Of a DNA stretch of 64,000 nt, positions 44,518-54,270 are shown in pieces. The stretch's first letter is position 1. Every line of letters begins with the position of its first letter. The stretch spans positions 600,009 through 664,008 of the forward strand of contig NZ_CP004350.1 of assembly GCF_000550785.1 (NCBI RefSeq), given 5' to 3'. The notes under the pieces were generated by a model. The model had not been told where the DNA came from. It saw only the letters and a program-made list of their open reading frames with translations, and ran no database searches. The stretch is from Corynebacterium casei LMG S-19264 (GTDB taxonomy: Bacteria > Actinomycetota > Actinomycetes > Mycobacteriales > Mycobacteriaceae). The translations under genes and the position numbers were made by a program.

Positions 44518-46148
44518 GTGCCGGGCAACCTCGTATTGCGGCGCTGTGGTTTCCGGACTGGCCTATCCAGGCCGCACAGATTGAAGACTCCTCGCTGACA
44601 GGTCCCATAATTTTGGTGCGCAATCACCACGTGGAGGTGTGCAATAGGGCAGCGCGTGCAGCGGGCGTCAAGCGCGGCATGCGGCTGCGGCAGGCTCAAG
44701 CTATCTGCAGTGAGGCCACGGTGGTGGAAGCCAATGAGGACCGGGATGGTGCACTCTTTACTGCGATTGCTACTTCTTTGGATGACGTGGCGTCCTCGGT
44801 GGAGGTGCTGCGGCCGGGGCTGGTCATCGTGGATGCGGGTGCCGCGTCGCGCTTTCATGGGGAAAGTGCGGTGGAGATGCTCATTGATTCGGTGGCGCGC
44901 AGGGGCGTGGACTCCACCGCGGGCGTGGCGGATGAGATTGCCACGGCGATCATCGCAGCGCGCGACCAGGAGGCGGGGCATGTGGTGGCGCGGGGTGCAT
45001 CGAAAGACTTCTTAGCGGTGCAGCCGGTGTCCGTCCTATCGGCTGAAACCGCGCTGGGAGTCCCGTCTGAGTTGGTGCAGCAGTTCCAGCAGCTGGGGCT
45101 GCGGCGCTTGGGCGATGTAGCGAAGTTGCCGCTGCGCCAGGTTGTGAACCGTTTCGGCCCACCGGGTGCGCGCGTGCATGACATCGTGACCACGCGGGCG
45201 GATAGGAGAGTCGCGCCGGAGGAAGCGCGCAGTGACCTGTCGGTGGCGGTCATCCCTGCTGACCCGATTGCGCGCGTGGACTCAGCGGCGTTTGCCGCAC
45301 GCCAGTTGGCGGCGAAGTTACATGAAAAGCTCGCCGCCGCAGGCGTGGTGTGCCTGCGGTTGAAAATCCGCGCGGAGTTCAACCGTGGACAGGCACTGGA
45401 GCGGGTGTGGCGCACGCGGGAAGCACTGAGCGAAGACGCCACGGCAGACCGTGTGCGCTGGCAGTTGGACGGCTGGCTGACTGCGGTGCGGGCGGCGGAT
45501 TCCGGCACGGCAGATGGGCATCTTGCGGATGACGCGGAGTCAGAGGGCGCTGGCATCATCGAGCTGTCGCTGGAGCCGCTGGAAGTTGGTCAGCCGGATT
45601 TCATCGGCCAGCTGTGGGGCAGTGGAAGCTCAGATGAGCACGTCAAAAGGGCTATCGCGCGTGTGCAATCGACCCTGGGCACGGACAAAGTCCTGCAGCC
45701 CTGGGCGGCTGGCGGCCGCGGGGTGGCAGAACGGGTGGACTTTGTCCCCTACGGCGATGACATCCCGAAGACACAGGAAGGTTCATGGCCCGGAAGAATC
45801 CCTGCGCCGTTGCCAGCGCGCCGGGACGGTGGGCCGCAGCACCCAGCCGCGCGCATTCGGCTTATCGATGCCACGGCGAAAGACGTACAGGTCACCGCCG
45901 AGGCAGTGCTGTCATCGGTGCCTTATGCCGTGGGGTGGGGCAAACACCGCTACATGGTTGTGGGATGGGCAGGACCGTGGCCTGTGGATACGTTGTGGTG
46001 GCAGCCCGCGCATGCGGAAGACCCCGATAAGCCGCGGCGCGTGGCGCGGCTGCAGCTGGTGGGCAAGGCCGACAACGAATCCTATGAAAGAGCGTGGTTA
46101 TTGCAGTGGGTGGCCGGGCAGTGGCGCGTGGAAGCGACCTATAGTTAG
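44514..46148 (+). CDS. imuB: ImuB, Y-family polymerase-like mutasome subunit
   Basis: 544-residue DinB-related protein. Polymerase catalytic acidic residues are not kept: the first motif reads ALWFPDWP instead of a D-x-D segment, and the second reads VIVDAGAASRF instead of SxDE. ImuB is considered inactive as a polymerase and links DnaE2 to the sliding clamp through a C-terminal region. The helix-hairpin part and little-finger-like domain lie at about 170-350. It is coupled to imuA' by a 4-base overlap and overlaps the convergent lipoprotein gene by 4 bases. Confidence 0.92.
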   Translation: MSAGQPRIAALWFPDWPIQAAQIEDSSLTGPIILVRNHHVEVCNRAARAAGVKRGMRLRQAQAICSEATVVEANEDRDGALFTAIATSLDDVASSVEVLRPGLVIVDAGAASRFHGESAVEMLIDSVARRGVDSTAGVADEIATAIIAARDQEAGHVVARGASKDFLAVQPVSVLSAETALGVPSELVQQFQQLGLRRLGDVAKLPLRQVVNRFGPPGARVHDIVTTRADRRVAPEEARSDLSVAVIPADPIARVDSAAFAARQLAAKLHEKLAAAGVVCLRLKIRAEFNRGQALERVWRTREALSEDATADRVRWQLDGWLTAVRAADSGTADGHLADDAESEGAGIIELSLEPLEVGQPDFIGQLWGSGSSDEHVKRAIARVQSTLGTDKVLQPWAAGGRGVAERVDFVPYGDDIPKTQEGSWPGRIPAPLPARRDGGPQHPAARIRLIDATAKDVQVTAEAVLSSVPYAVGWGKHRYMVVGWAGPWPVDTLWWQPAHAEDPDKPRRVARLQLVGKADNESYERAWLLQWVAGQWRVEATYS

Positions 46149-46705
46149 CGAATGATGTCGATGACCACGCGCTTGGGGTCTTCTAGCACCTGCACGGAGT
46201 AGGGGCGTGCTTCATCAATGCCGATGAAGAACTGGGAGCGGCCCTCATAAGTACCGGCGTTGACAACCTCAGAAACGAACCCGCCTTGGCCCTGGACAGT
46301 TTGAATTTCAGGGTCTTCATGGTTGAGCTCATGTGGGTACACGGTGCCATCAATATTGACGTTGAGCGCAATGCGGCCACTGTGCTGGACCAGGTTGCCA
46401 GAACCCTGCTGCATTGGCTTATCGGTGTAGTCCACAAACCAGCCCGGGTCGCCTTCGCCCTCAAGGTCAAAGACCACGCGCTCAAAGCTGTCATGAATGC
46501 CCAAACGGACATTGGTGACAAGCAGCTGCGAAGGTTTGGTGGGGCGCAGCGTCTTCATTGCGGGACTGGCTTCTCCTAGCGGAGTGATGCCAGCTTTCGT
46601 AGAGGCAGCCATGGTGACTTGGTCTGGGTTCTCCGCGCCGCAGGCACTAAGAGCCAGCGAAGTTGTGATCAGCAACGCCGGCACGGCACGGAGGGATTTA
46701 TTCAT
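46145..46705 (-). CDS. Lipoprotein with AMIN-like domain
   Basis: 186-residue exported lipoprotein: signal peptide MNKSLRAVPALLITTSLALSAC with lipobox LSAC, cysteine 22 being the lipidated residue. The mature part shows the AMIN-like pattern (VRLGIHDSFERVVFDLEG, WFVDYTD, YSVQVLEDPKRVVIDI), a beta-sandwich often involved in binding cell-wall components. Function unknown. It converges on imuB with a 4-base overlap and is divergent from the gene at 46798. Confidence 0.88.
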   Translation of the reverse strand: MNKSLRAVPALLITTSLALSACGAENPDQVTMAASTKAGITPLGEASPAMKTLRPTKPSQLLVTNVRLGIHDSFERVVFDLEGEGDPGWFVDYTDKPMQQGSGNLVQHSGRIALNVNIDGTVYPHELNHEDPEIQTVQGQGGFVSEVVNAGTYEGRSQFFIGIDEARPYSVQVLEDPKRVVIDIIR

Positions 46706-46797
46706 GAGAAGTACGATAATAGCAATTGCAAAGGATTGCGAACTTGTGGGCGTACATATTCTCTACATTCTGAATCCCGCTGGGTAAAGTAAGGCTC

Positions 46798-47697
46798 ATG
46801 ACGGTCTGTTCTGATATTCACGTTGAGCCGCTTCCAGGCAGTGCGAAGCAAGGCAGAGCTTATGTTTTGTTTGAATGGCCTGCAGGTTGGTCCCGTGATG
46901 TGCTCGACGGCAAGACTTTTTCCAAAGAGCTTACATCCCAGTTGAAGTCGAAGTTGAAGAAATCTGGCAAGGGCACTGGTCTGCAATTAATTCGGCGTCC
47001 GGGCCGCGAGGGCCGGGATGTGGGCAAGTTCCACCGCTGCTATCTGGTGTGGGCAGAACAGGCCACGATGGAGCTGGTGAAGTTGTCGGGGCCAGAAGAC
47101 ATTCTCGATCTGGACTTGTCGGGGCCGGGGAGAAATGGCGGAGAGAGCATCGATAAGCCACTGCTGCTGGTATGCACCCACGGCAAACGCGATGTGTGCT
47201 GCGCTGTGAAAGGCCGCCCGCTGGCCGCGCAGCTGCATGAGCACTTTGGCGAGTCTTTGGTGTGGGAGGCCTCGCACATGAAAGGCCACCGATTCGCGGC
47301 GGTTAGTTTGCTCATGCCGTGGGCGTATTCCTTCGGCCGTTTGAATGCTGAGGCAGGCAAGCAGCTGGTGGAGGCAGCCATCAAGGGCGAGTATTTCTTC
47401 CCCGGCAACCGCGGCAATGGTTTGTTGTCCGGCAGGGCACAGGTCGCAGAGCTTGCGGTAGCGCAGCAGCTTATCGATGCCCGCGAGACCCTTCACTACG
47501 GCACCCTCACCGCCATTGATGAAGACCCGAAGGGCAAATCCAACCAGCCCGTGGAAGTCACGCATACCGATGGCCGCGTGTGGGCGGTGGAGCTAAAGAA
47601 AAAGGAAGTCCCTAGTGCTATCTCCTCGTGTGGAGACAAACCAAAGACCTCCTCAGTCTGGGTGGCTGCGCGCTTAAAAGCCGCGCAGCCACGTTAA
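46798..47697 (+). CDS. Sucrase/ferredoxin-like (Apd1/Aim32-type) protein
   Basis: 299-residue protein of the Suc_Fer-like family, which has a thioredoxin-like ferredoxin domain. The likely [2Fe-2S] ligands are in CTHGKRDVCCAVKG (about 120-135) and SHMKGHRFAAVSLLMP (about 160-175), the Cys/His ligand arrangement of Apd1-like proteins. The C-terminal third (about 225-299) is family-typical but of unknown role. It is probably an electron-transfer protein. It stands alone, 92 bases from the divergent lipoprotein gene. Confidence 0.85.
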   Translation: MTVCSDIHVEPLPGSAKQGRAYVLFEWPAGWSRDVLDGKTFSKELTSQLKSKLKKSGKGTGLQLIRRPGREGRDVGKFHRCYLVWAEQATMELVKLSGPEDILDLDLSGPGRNGGESIDKPLLLVCTHGKRDVCCAVKGRPLAAQLHEHFGESLVWEASHMKGHRFAAVSLLMPWAYSFGRLNAEAGKQLVEAAIKGEYFFPGNRGNGLLSGRAQVAELAVAQQLIDARETLHYGTLTAIDEDPKGKSNQPVEVTHTDGRVWAVELKKKEVPSAISSCGDKPKTSSVWVAARLKAAQPR

Positions 47698-47744
47698 AGC
47701 GGGAACGTTAAGGACGAATAGCCGTCGATAACGAGTGCAGCGAG

Positions 47745-48425
47745 TTATCGACGCATGATCTTGGCGGACAGCCAGTTGCCGAAGAACTGCGCTGCCTGGA
47801 CCAGGACAATGATGATGAGGGTTGCCACCAGGGTGACTTCCCATTCGAAGGCGCGGTAGCCGTAGACAATCGCGAAGTCACCGAGGCCGCCGCCGCCGAC
47901 ATAGCCGGCCATCGCGGACATATCGACCACACCAATGAACAAGAAGGTGTAGCCCAGGACCAGCGGTCCAAGAGCCTCAGGGATGATGACGGTGGTGATG
48001 ATCTTCCACGGGCCAGCGCCCATCGCGCGAGCTGCTTCAATCACGCCCGGGTCAATGGCGACCAAGTTCTGCTCAACAATACGAGCAACCGCGAAGGTCG
48101 CGGCGATAGCCATGACGAAGGTCGCCGGGTTACGGCCGATGGAAGTGCCCATCACGGCCACAGTGACTGGCTGGACGAACGCCAGCAAAATGATGAACGG
48201 AATCGGTCGAACAAAGTTCACCAGCACGTTCAGCACGGTGTAGACCACGCGGTTTTTCAAAATGCCCGAAGGGCGCGTGGTGTAGAGCAAAATACCAATC
48301 GCAAGACCCAAGACGCCTGCCACCAGCATGGTGACAATGACCATGATGAGGGTGTCTTGGATGGCGGTGGTTAGCGTGCTGCCCAGGCGATCCCAGTCTG
48401 CTTCTGCCAGATAGTTGATGTTCAT
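47745..48425 (-). CDS. metI: Methionine ABC transporter permease
   Basis: 226-residue inner-membrane permease with five to six helices and the BPD_transp_1 EAA loop EAARAMGAGPWKIITTVIIPEALGP that docks onto MetN. It takes up methionine with MetN and MetQ. The ATG overlaps the metN stop by 4 bases. Confidence 0.95.
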   Translation of the reverse strand: MNINYLAEADWDRLGSTLTTAIQDTLIMVIVTMLVAGVLGLAIGILLYTTRPSGILKNRVVYTVLNVLVNFVRPIPFIILLAFVQPVTVAVMGTSIGRNPATFVMAIAATFAVARIVEQNLVAIDPGVIEAARAMGAGPWKIITTVIIPEALGPLVLGYTFLFIGVVDMSAMAGYVGGGGLGDFAIVYGYRAFEWEVTLVATLIIIVLVQAAQFFGNWLSAKIMRR

Positions 48426-49462
48426 CGGGTGATCTCCTGAATATCGGTGGTGGCGTTCAAAGTGTCGTAGAACTGCTGGATGGCAGCATCAGAGCCGTTG
48501 AGACGAACAGTCATCTTGCCAAAGGAATGCTTCTGCAACGTGGTGACGCCACCGTGCACGATGGAGATGTTGACGCCAGCATTGCGGGCATCGGCAGCAG
48601 CGCCGAAGAAACCTGAATCCTCAGCCAGCTCGATGGTGAACAGGCGGCCATCATAAGCCAGCAAGTCATCGGCTTCGACCTGGTCAGGAGTATTACGCAG
48701 CGAGGTAGCCACGAAACTTTGCGCCACGGAAGTCTGCGGATTGGAGAAGACCTCATAGATAGAGCCCTGTTCCACGACGACACCGTTTTCCATCACCGCA
48801 ACCTTGTCAGCGATAGAGCGAACAACTTCCATCTCGTGAGTAATCACCACGATGGTGATGCCGAATTCCTTGTTGACTTCACGCAGAAGCTCGAGTACCT
48901 CCTTGGTGGTGGAGGGGTCAAGGGCGGAGGTGGCTTCATCGGCAAGCAATAGCGTCGGGTTGGTCGCCAACGCACGGGCAATACCCACGCGCTGCTTTTG
49001 ACCACCTGAAAGCTGCTCCGGATAGTTGCCGCCGCGGTCCGCCAGACCAACGAAGTCCAACAACTCAGCCACCCGCTTCTTGCGCTCAGCCTTGGCCATA
49101 CCCTGCAGCTTCAGCGGGTACTCAATATTGCCCGCCGCCGTACGCGAGGTAAACAGGTTGAACTGCTGGAAGATCATGCCGATATCTTTACGGATGCCGC
49201 GCAGCTTGGACTCCGGCATCTTCGCAATATCGGTGCCATCCAGCAGCACGCTGCCAGAAGTCGGCTGGTCGAGGCCGTTGATCATGCGCACCAACGTGGA
49301 CTTACCGGCACCGGAATAGCCGATAATGCCCATGATTTCGCCTGCCTCAACGGTCAGCGAAACATTGTCGAGTGCTTTAATCTCAGCTTTTTTCTGTTTG
49401 AAAACCTTGGTGAGATTGCGGAACTCAACCCGCGTTCCAACAGTATTCATGGCTTTACTCAT
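48422..49462 (-). CDS. metN: Methionine ABC transporter ATP-binding protein
   Basis: 346-residue ATPase with Walker A GYSGAGKST, signature LSGGQKQRVGIARAL, Walker B LLADEATSAL and the switch histidine in ITHEM. The C-terminal NIL domain (about 265-346) allows methionine-dependent transinhibition in characterised relatives. ATG at 49462 (MSKAMN) is chosen; 49450 is also possible, and the frame extends to a TTG at 49483. It lies 63 bases after metQ and overlaps metI. Confidence 0.95.
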   Translation of the reverse strand: MSKAMNTVGTRVEFRNLTKVFKQKKAEIKALDNVSLTVEAGEIMGIIGYSGAGKSTLVRMINGLDQPTSGSVLLDGTDIAKMPESKLRGIRKDIGMIFQQFNLFTSRTAAGNIEYPLKLQGMAKAERKKRVAELLDFVGLADRGGNYPEQLSGGQKQRVGIARALATNPTLLLADEATSALDPSTTKEVLELLREVNKEFGITIVVITHEMEVVRSIADKVAVMENGVVVEQGSIYEVFSNPQTSVAQSFVATSLRNTPDQVEADDLLAYDGRLFTIELAEDSGFFGAAADARNAGVNISIVHGGVTTLQKHSFGKMTVRLNGSDAAIQQFYDTLNATTDIQEITR

Positions 49463-49525
49463 TTCAGTTGGAAACCCCGCCAAGCGTGTTTCGCCGGCGG
49501 GGTAACGATTTCTTCAGTTTAAAGC

Positions 49526-50428
49526 TTAGCTGTTGCGCTCTGCTTCTTCGAGGCGGTCCAAGATTTCTTGCAGCTCTTCCTGAGTGCGCTCTACCTGAAC
49601 GGAAGTGCCCTTGGCATCTTCATCGACAGCAGCCTGGACTTCTGGGGTGTGCCACAGCTCGGCCAGCTGCTTGATGGTTTCATTGTCAGCGTCTTCAGCG
49701 CGAACAACGAAAGCGTTGATGTAAGGCTCAGCCTCTGGCGAGTTTGGATCATCCTGGAATACGGCCAGGTTTGGATCGATTCCTGCGCGGTCAAGGAAGG
49801 AGTTGTTGATGATAGCTGGGGTGCCCTCGCCGTAAGCGGATGGGGTCTGCGCTGCATCAACCGGGGTGACCTCAACCTTGGAAGCCTCAGTATCAATGTC
49901 TGCCGGGGTTGGGGTCACCAGACCCTCTTCCTTCAAGGTGAGCAGGTCAGCCTGGACCAGAACGTTGATGGCGCGACCCTGGTTGGATGGGTCATTCGGG
50001 ATAGCGATGGATTCGCCCTCAATGCCGTCGAGGGAGTCGTGGTCCTTCCAGAACAGTGCCAAAGGAATGATTTCCGTTGCCACGATTGGGGTCAGGTCGG
50101 AGTCATTGCCCACGTTGTACTTAGCCAGGAACTTCAGGTGCTGGAAGTTGTTGGTGTCCAGCTGGCCCTGCTCCAGTGCCTGGTTAGGGGTGGAGTAGGC
50201 AGCGAAGTTCTCGATTTCGATGTCGATACCTTCAGCCTCAGCTGCTTCCTCAAATGCTGCCCAAGCCTTCTTAGCTGCGTCGGTGGTGCCAACGCGGATT
50301 GGGCCGTCTTGCTCTGCGGACTCGGCGTCACCGGAAGCGGTGTCTTCGGAAGCAGAGGAGCAAGCAACCAGGCCGGTTGCAGCGATGACAGCGGCCGAGG
50401 TGGCAGCAAGTACGCGACGAATCTGCAT
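49526..50428 (-). CDS. metQ: Methionine-binding lipoprotein
   Basis: 300-residue substrate-binding lipoprotein of the MetQNI importer. The signal peptide ends in lipobox LVAC, with lipidated C23. An NlpA/MetQ domain follows (IRVGTTDAAKKAW, ENFAAYSTPNQALEQGQLDTN pattern). First gene of metQ-metN-metI. The 289-base divergent gap to dnaE2 carries its promoter. Corynebacterial sulfur genes are often repressed by McbR, but no full TAGAC-N6-GTCTA site was found. Confidence 0.95.
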   Translation of the reverse strand: MQIRRVLAATSAAVIAATGLVACSSASEDTASGDAESAEQDGPIRVGTTDAAKKAWAAFEEAAEAEGIDIEIENFAAYSTPNQALEQGQLDTNNFQHLKFLAKYNVGNDSDLTPIVATEIIPLALFWKDHDSLDGIEGESIAIPNDPSNQGRAINVLVQADLLTLKEEGLVTPTPADIDTEASKVEVTPVDAAQTPSAYGEGTPAIINNSFLDRAGIDPNLAVFQDDPNSPEAEPYINAFVVRAEDADNETIKQLAELWHTPEVQAAVDEDAKGTSVQVERTQEELQEILDRLEEAERNS

Positions 50429-50717
50429 GTTATAGACGTCTTTCTCTAAAGGGAGTGTGTGATTGAAGGGAATTATTTGTTTATTGCTGGGTAGAAAGTA
50501 ACAACTGCCGTACCGCTTTGTCTATTCAGAGTTTTATTCACCGCGTGTTGTGAAGGTGTTTTCCCTGCCTGTTACCTGCTTATATGGCAATTTTTCCGGC
50601 TTTGAATATTAATAGACCGCACTGTTTCTCAGGGATTTTTGCTAGCGGTTGCTTGCCGATGTTCCATCCTCCAGATTAATTAGAACAAACTTGCGCATAG
50701 AGTGTAGCATTTTATCC

Positions 50718-53700
50718 ATGAGGTTCAATGGCGGAAGTCAGCTGTCATGGTCCCGGATTGAAAGGATTCTCTCCGGCCGGCCAAGTCCTACGCCTGTGCC
50801 TGTCTATGACGCCCCGGAGAAAGTAGATGAGACCCGGCGGGAGCGCGCGCGGGCTACGCCCCTGGTGGCTTTTGCGGAACTGCACGCTACCTCCTGCTTC
50901 TCTTTTCTCAACGGTGCATCTGAGCCAGAAGAGTTGGTGGAAAGAGCTGTTGAACTGGGGTTGGAAGCCTTGGCGGTGGTGGATAAGGATGGCTTTTATG
51001 GGCTGATGAAGTTCGCTGAGGCAGCCGCATTGCAAGAGTTGCCCACGGTCTATGGCGTGCAGCTGTCCATCGGGCCGGGCCTGGTGGCGCTCGCGCGCGG
51101 ACCGGAGGGGTATCGGCGGCTGTCCCGGCTGGTGGCGGATGCCCGCATGGTGACGAAAGAAAAGGATGAAGTCCGCTATCCGCCGCGCGCTGAGGTTGCC
51201 GAACGCCTGGGCGAAGAATGTGTGATCATCGCCGGTTTCGAATGGGCGCATGAGATTGATGGGCTGGTGGCAGATTTCGGCGCAGCGAATGTAGTGCTGG
51301 AATACGCGGCGACATTGTCCCCGGAAGATACTGACCACCACGAGGTACTAGATGACATGCGCGCGCGTTGGGGTCTGTGCGCGATTGCCACGGCGTTGCC
51401 TGCGGCGGCGACCCGCACTGATGCGCGGCTGGCTGCGGCCAAACACGCTTTGTCCCGGCGGGAATCATTGGAAATCGCGGAACCTGCGCAGCATCCGATG
51501 GGCGCGCAGTGGCTGCGCTCCGGGCAGCAGATGCTCACGCTGTTGCCAGACCGCGCGGAAGAAATCGCCTACACGGTTGAGCTTGCGCGCCAGTGCGCGT
51601 TTACCTGGGACGCGCTGGCCCCGAACCTGCCGTACTGCGATGTGCCAGAAGGTTTTGATGAGATGAGCTGGCTGCGGGAGATGGTCGCCCGGCGCGCCCC
51701 GCAGCGTTACCGCGCGCACCCGAAGGCGTGGGAGAAAGCTCAGAAGCAGATTGTGCATGAGCTGGCGGTGATTGAGAAGCTGGGGTTTCCGGGATATTTC
51801 TTGATTGTCACGGACATTGTGGATTTTTGTGCCCGCAGCAGTATTTTGTGTCAGGGCCGTGGTTCGGCTGCGAATTCCGTGGTGTGTTTTGTGTTGGGTA
51901 TTACGAATGCGGAGCCGATTTCGGCGCAGTTGTTGTTTGAGCGTTTTCTCTCACCGGACCGGGATGGTCCGCCGGATATTGACGTGGATATTGAGTCCGG
52001 TCGGCGCGAGGAAGTCATTCAGTATGTGTATGAGTTTTATGGTCGCGATAGGGCAGCGCAGGTTGCCAATGTGATTACCTACCGGCGCAAGGGTGCGTTG
52101 CGTGACGCTGCCCGTGCATTGGGCTATCCGCAGGGTGCCGGTGATGCGTGGTCGAAAGGCATTGCGGATGCCCCGGAGGATGTGTTGAACCTGGCGGAGC
52201 AGTTTCGTGGGCAACCGCGGCATTTGGGTATTCATTCCGGCGGCATGGTGTTGTGTGATCGCCCGATCGCGGATGTGGTGCCCATGGAGTGGGCGCGCAT
52301 GGAGGACCGGTCGGTGTTGCAGTGGGATAAAGATGATTGCGCTGCGGCCGGGTTGGTGAAGTTTGACCTGCTGGGTTTGGGCATGTTGGAAGCCATTCAC
52401 CACATGGTGGATTTGGTGAAAGAAACCCGCGGTACAACCATCAATTTGTGGGAGCTAGACCTGGCGGATCCGGAGGTCTACGCGATGTTGTCGCGTGCGG
52501 ATGCGGTGGGTGTATTTCAGGTGGAATCCCGCGCGCAGCTTTCCACCCTGCCGCGGTTGAAGCCCCGGCGCTTTTTCGACCTGGTGGTGGAAGTCGCCTT
52601 GATTCGCCCCGGCCCCATCCAGGGTGGTTCGGTGCACCCGTATCTGCGCCGGCGCAATGGGGAAGAAGAGGTGGTCTATGACCATCCGGTGTTGGAGAAG
52701 TCCTTGGGTAAGACCTTAGGTATTCCGCTGTTTCAGGAACAACTGATGCAGATTGCTGTCGATGCCGCCGGGTTCACCGGAGCAGAAGCCGACGAGCTAC
52801 GCCGCGCGATGGGTTCTAAACGCTCCCCGGAGCGCATGGAGGCGCTGCGCCAGCGTTTCTTTACTGGCCTGTGGGAGACCAACAAGATTGAGGGCGAGGT
52901 TGCCTTGACCTTGTGGAATAAGATTGTGGCCTTTGCCGCCTATGGTTTCCCGGAATCGCATGCGCAGTCTTTTGCATCGTTGGTGTATTTCTCGGCGTGG
53001 TTTAAGCACTATTACCCGGCGGAGTTCTGCGTCGGTTTGCTGCGCGCGCAGCCCATGGGGTTTTACTCGCCGCAGTCGCTTATCCAGGATGCCCGTCGGC
53101 ATGGGGTGCGCATTTTGCCTGTCGATGTCAACGCCTCTGGCACCGAGGCCCGCCTCGAAGCGCACTCAGATGGTGCTTTTGCCATTCGTGTGGGACTCAA
53201 CCTTGTGCAAGGACTGAGCAAAGTCACTGACCGTATTGAAGAGAATGCGCCGTATAAGGACATGGCGGATTTAGCGCGCCGGGCTGATTTGAACACGGCG
53301 AATTTGGAGGCACTGGCAAAAGCGGGCGCGTTGGATTGCTTTGGGCTAAGTCGCCGGCAAGCGTTATGGAATGCGCGTGTGGCGGCAACGGAACGTGAGG
53401 GCATGCTGCCGGGGCTAACGATTACTGAGGCTCCTGCTCTGCCCGGGATGAGTCTGATGGAGCTGGTTGCCACCGATATTTCCTCGACGGGTGTTACGCA
53501 TAATCTGCAACCGATGCAGCTGATTCGCCCGCCGGGTGTGCTAACCGCGGCGGAGCTCAAGACTGCTGAGGACGGCTCGCGGATTCGCGTGGCGGGCATC
53601 GTCACGCACCGGCAGCGCCCGCAGACCGCGAGCGGTGTGACCTTTTTCGGCCTCGAAGATGAAACCGGGCTGATTAATGTAATGGTGACCCCGGGGCTGT

Positions 53701-53855
53701 GGAAGCGCAATAAAGTGGTTGCTCGCACCGCGAAGGCATTGGTGATTCGCGGGATTGTTTCCAATGCGAATGGGGCGGTGACAGTTACCGCCGACAAGCT
53801 AGAGGCGCTTGATATAGGCAGTTTCCTTTCGCGGGGTAGTAGGGATTTCCATTAG
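50718..53855 (+). CDS. dnaE2: Error-prone DNA polymerase DnaE2
   Basis: 1045-residue C-family polymerase of damage-induced mutagenesis, working with ImuA' and ImuB. A PHP domain (about 52-120, with ELHATSCFSFLNGAS) precedes the polymerase core with catalytic acidic residues D420, D422 and D424 in PDIDVDIE. The finger region, helix-hairpin-helix repeats and a C-terminal OB fold follow. ATG at 50718 gives the family start; the frame is open to 50649. No clear LexA box was found upstream. Its last 24 bases plus flank recur at 60413-60436, beyond the cyd genes. Confidence 0.96.
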   Translation: MRFNGGSQLSWSRIERILSGRPSPTPVPVYDAPEKVDETRRERARATPLVAFAELHATSCFSFLNGASEPEELVERAVELGLEALAVVDKDGFYGLMKFAEAAALQELPTVYGVQLSIGPGLVALARGPEGYRRLSRLVADARMVTKEKDEVRYPPRAEVAERLGEECVIIAGFEWAHEIDGLVADFGAANVVLEYAATLSPEDTDHHEVLDDMRARWGLCAIATALPAAATRTDARLAAAKHALSRRESLEIAEPAQHPMGAQWLRSGQQMLTLLPDRAEEIAYTVELARQCAFTWDALAPNLPYCDVPEGFDEMSWLREMVARRAPQRYRAHPKAWEKAQKQIVHELAVIEKLGFPGYFLIVTDIVDFCARSSILCQGRGSAANSVVCFVLGITNAEPISAQLLFERFLSPDRDGPPDIDVDIESGRREEVIQYVYEFYGRDRAAQVANVITYRRKGALRDAARALGYPQGAGDAWSKGIADAPEDVLNLAEQFRGQPRHLGIHSGGMVLCDRPIADVVPMEWARMEDRSVLQWDKDDCAAAGLVKFDLLGLGMLEAIHHMVDLVKETRGTTINLWELDLADPEVYAMLSRADAVGVFQVESRAQLSTLPRLKPRRFFDLVVEVALIRPGPIQGGSVHPYLRRRNGEEEVVYDHPVLEKSLGKTLGIPLFQEQLMQIAVDAAGFTGAEADELRRAMGSKRSPERMEALRQRFFTGLWETNKIEGEVALTLWNKIVAFAAYGFPESHAQSFASLVYFSAWFKHYYPAEFCVGLLRAQPMGFYSPQSLIQDARRHGVRILPVDVNASGTEARLEAHSDGAFAIRVGLNLVQGLSKVTDRIEENAPYKDMADLARRADLNTANLEALAKAGALDCFGLSRRQALWNARVAATEREGMLPGLTITEAPALPGMSLMELVATDISSTGVTHNLQPMQLIRPPGVLTAAELKTAEDGSRIRVAGIVTHRQRPQTASGVTFFGLEDETGLINVMVTPGLWKRNKVVARTAKALVIRGIVSNANGAVTVTADKLEALDIGSFLSRGSRDFH

Positions 53856-53856
53856 G
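53833..53856 (+). repeat. Left copy of a 24-bp direct repeat (dnaE2 3' end)
   Basis: Contains GTAGTAGGGATTTCCATTAG including the dnaE2 stop codon. The identical 24 bases recur at 60413-60436, bracketing the cydABDC block. Confidence 0.9.
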
Positions 53857-54270
53857 TGTGCGAAGGATTAGCCACCCTAGGGACTAAACAATTGAACCCA
53901 CAGTTATCGAGCTGGTTTCCATCACTTATGTCTCAGCTTAGGTGGGATGAAACCCCTGACTCCACAGTCACAGTATATAAGTTTAACATTCGTTTAAACG
54001 TCCATGGCTGATTGATAATCCGATGAAGTTCGGGATTTGGTTGAAGAATACAAATCTCAGAACAAACGCTGTGCAACTTTAGACTATGCGTTGTGGGCAA
54101 GCACGATATTGGCGGAACGGCCGGATTCGGGTTCGGTGAGCGAGTGAGGCGAATTCAATCCGTGGAGCTACCAAGGTGCTTACTTCCGCGTTAACTCCCT
54201 GGACATAACACAACGAGCAGAACACCCCACGCTAGCGGACGCGCCCTTTTTAAGAAGCTAGCGGGGAAAA
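53857..54270. other. Intergenic region between dnaE2 and cydC
   Basis: No gene seen. Contains GTTTAA/TTAAAC arms around 53981-53999 and, close to the cydC stop, CCCCACGCTAGC...GCTAGCGGGG (54225-54266), a weak hairpin that may end the cyd transcript. Confidence 0.45.

Noticed and set aside
47702..47726. GGAAC-N16-CGTC, a textbook ECF promoter pattern on the plus strand
   Set aside because: It lies between convergent genes and would only produce RNA antisense to metI and metN; probably chance.
50429..50717. McbR operator before metQ
   Set aside because: Only isolated half-sites (GTCTA near 50518, TAGAC next to GTCT near 50433); the full TAGAC-N6-GTCTA is absent.
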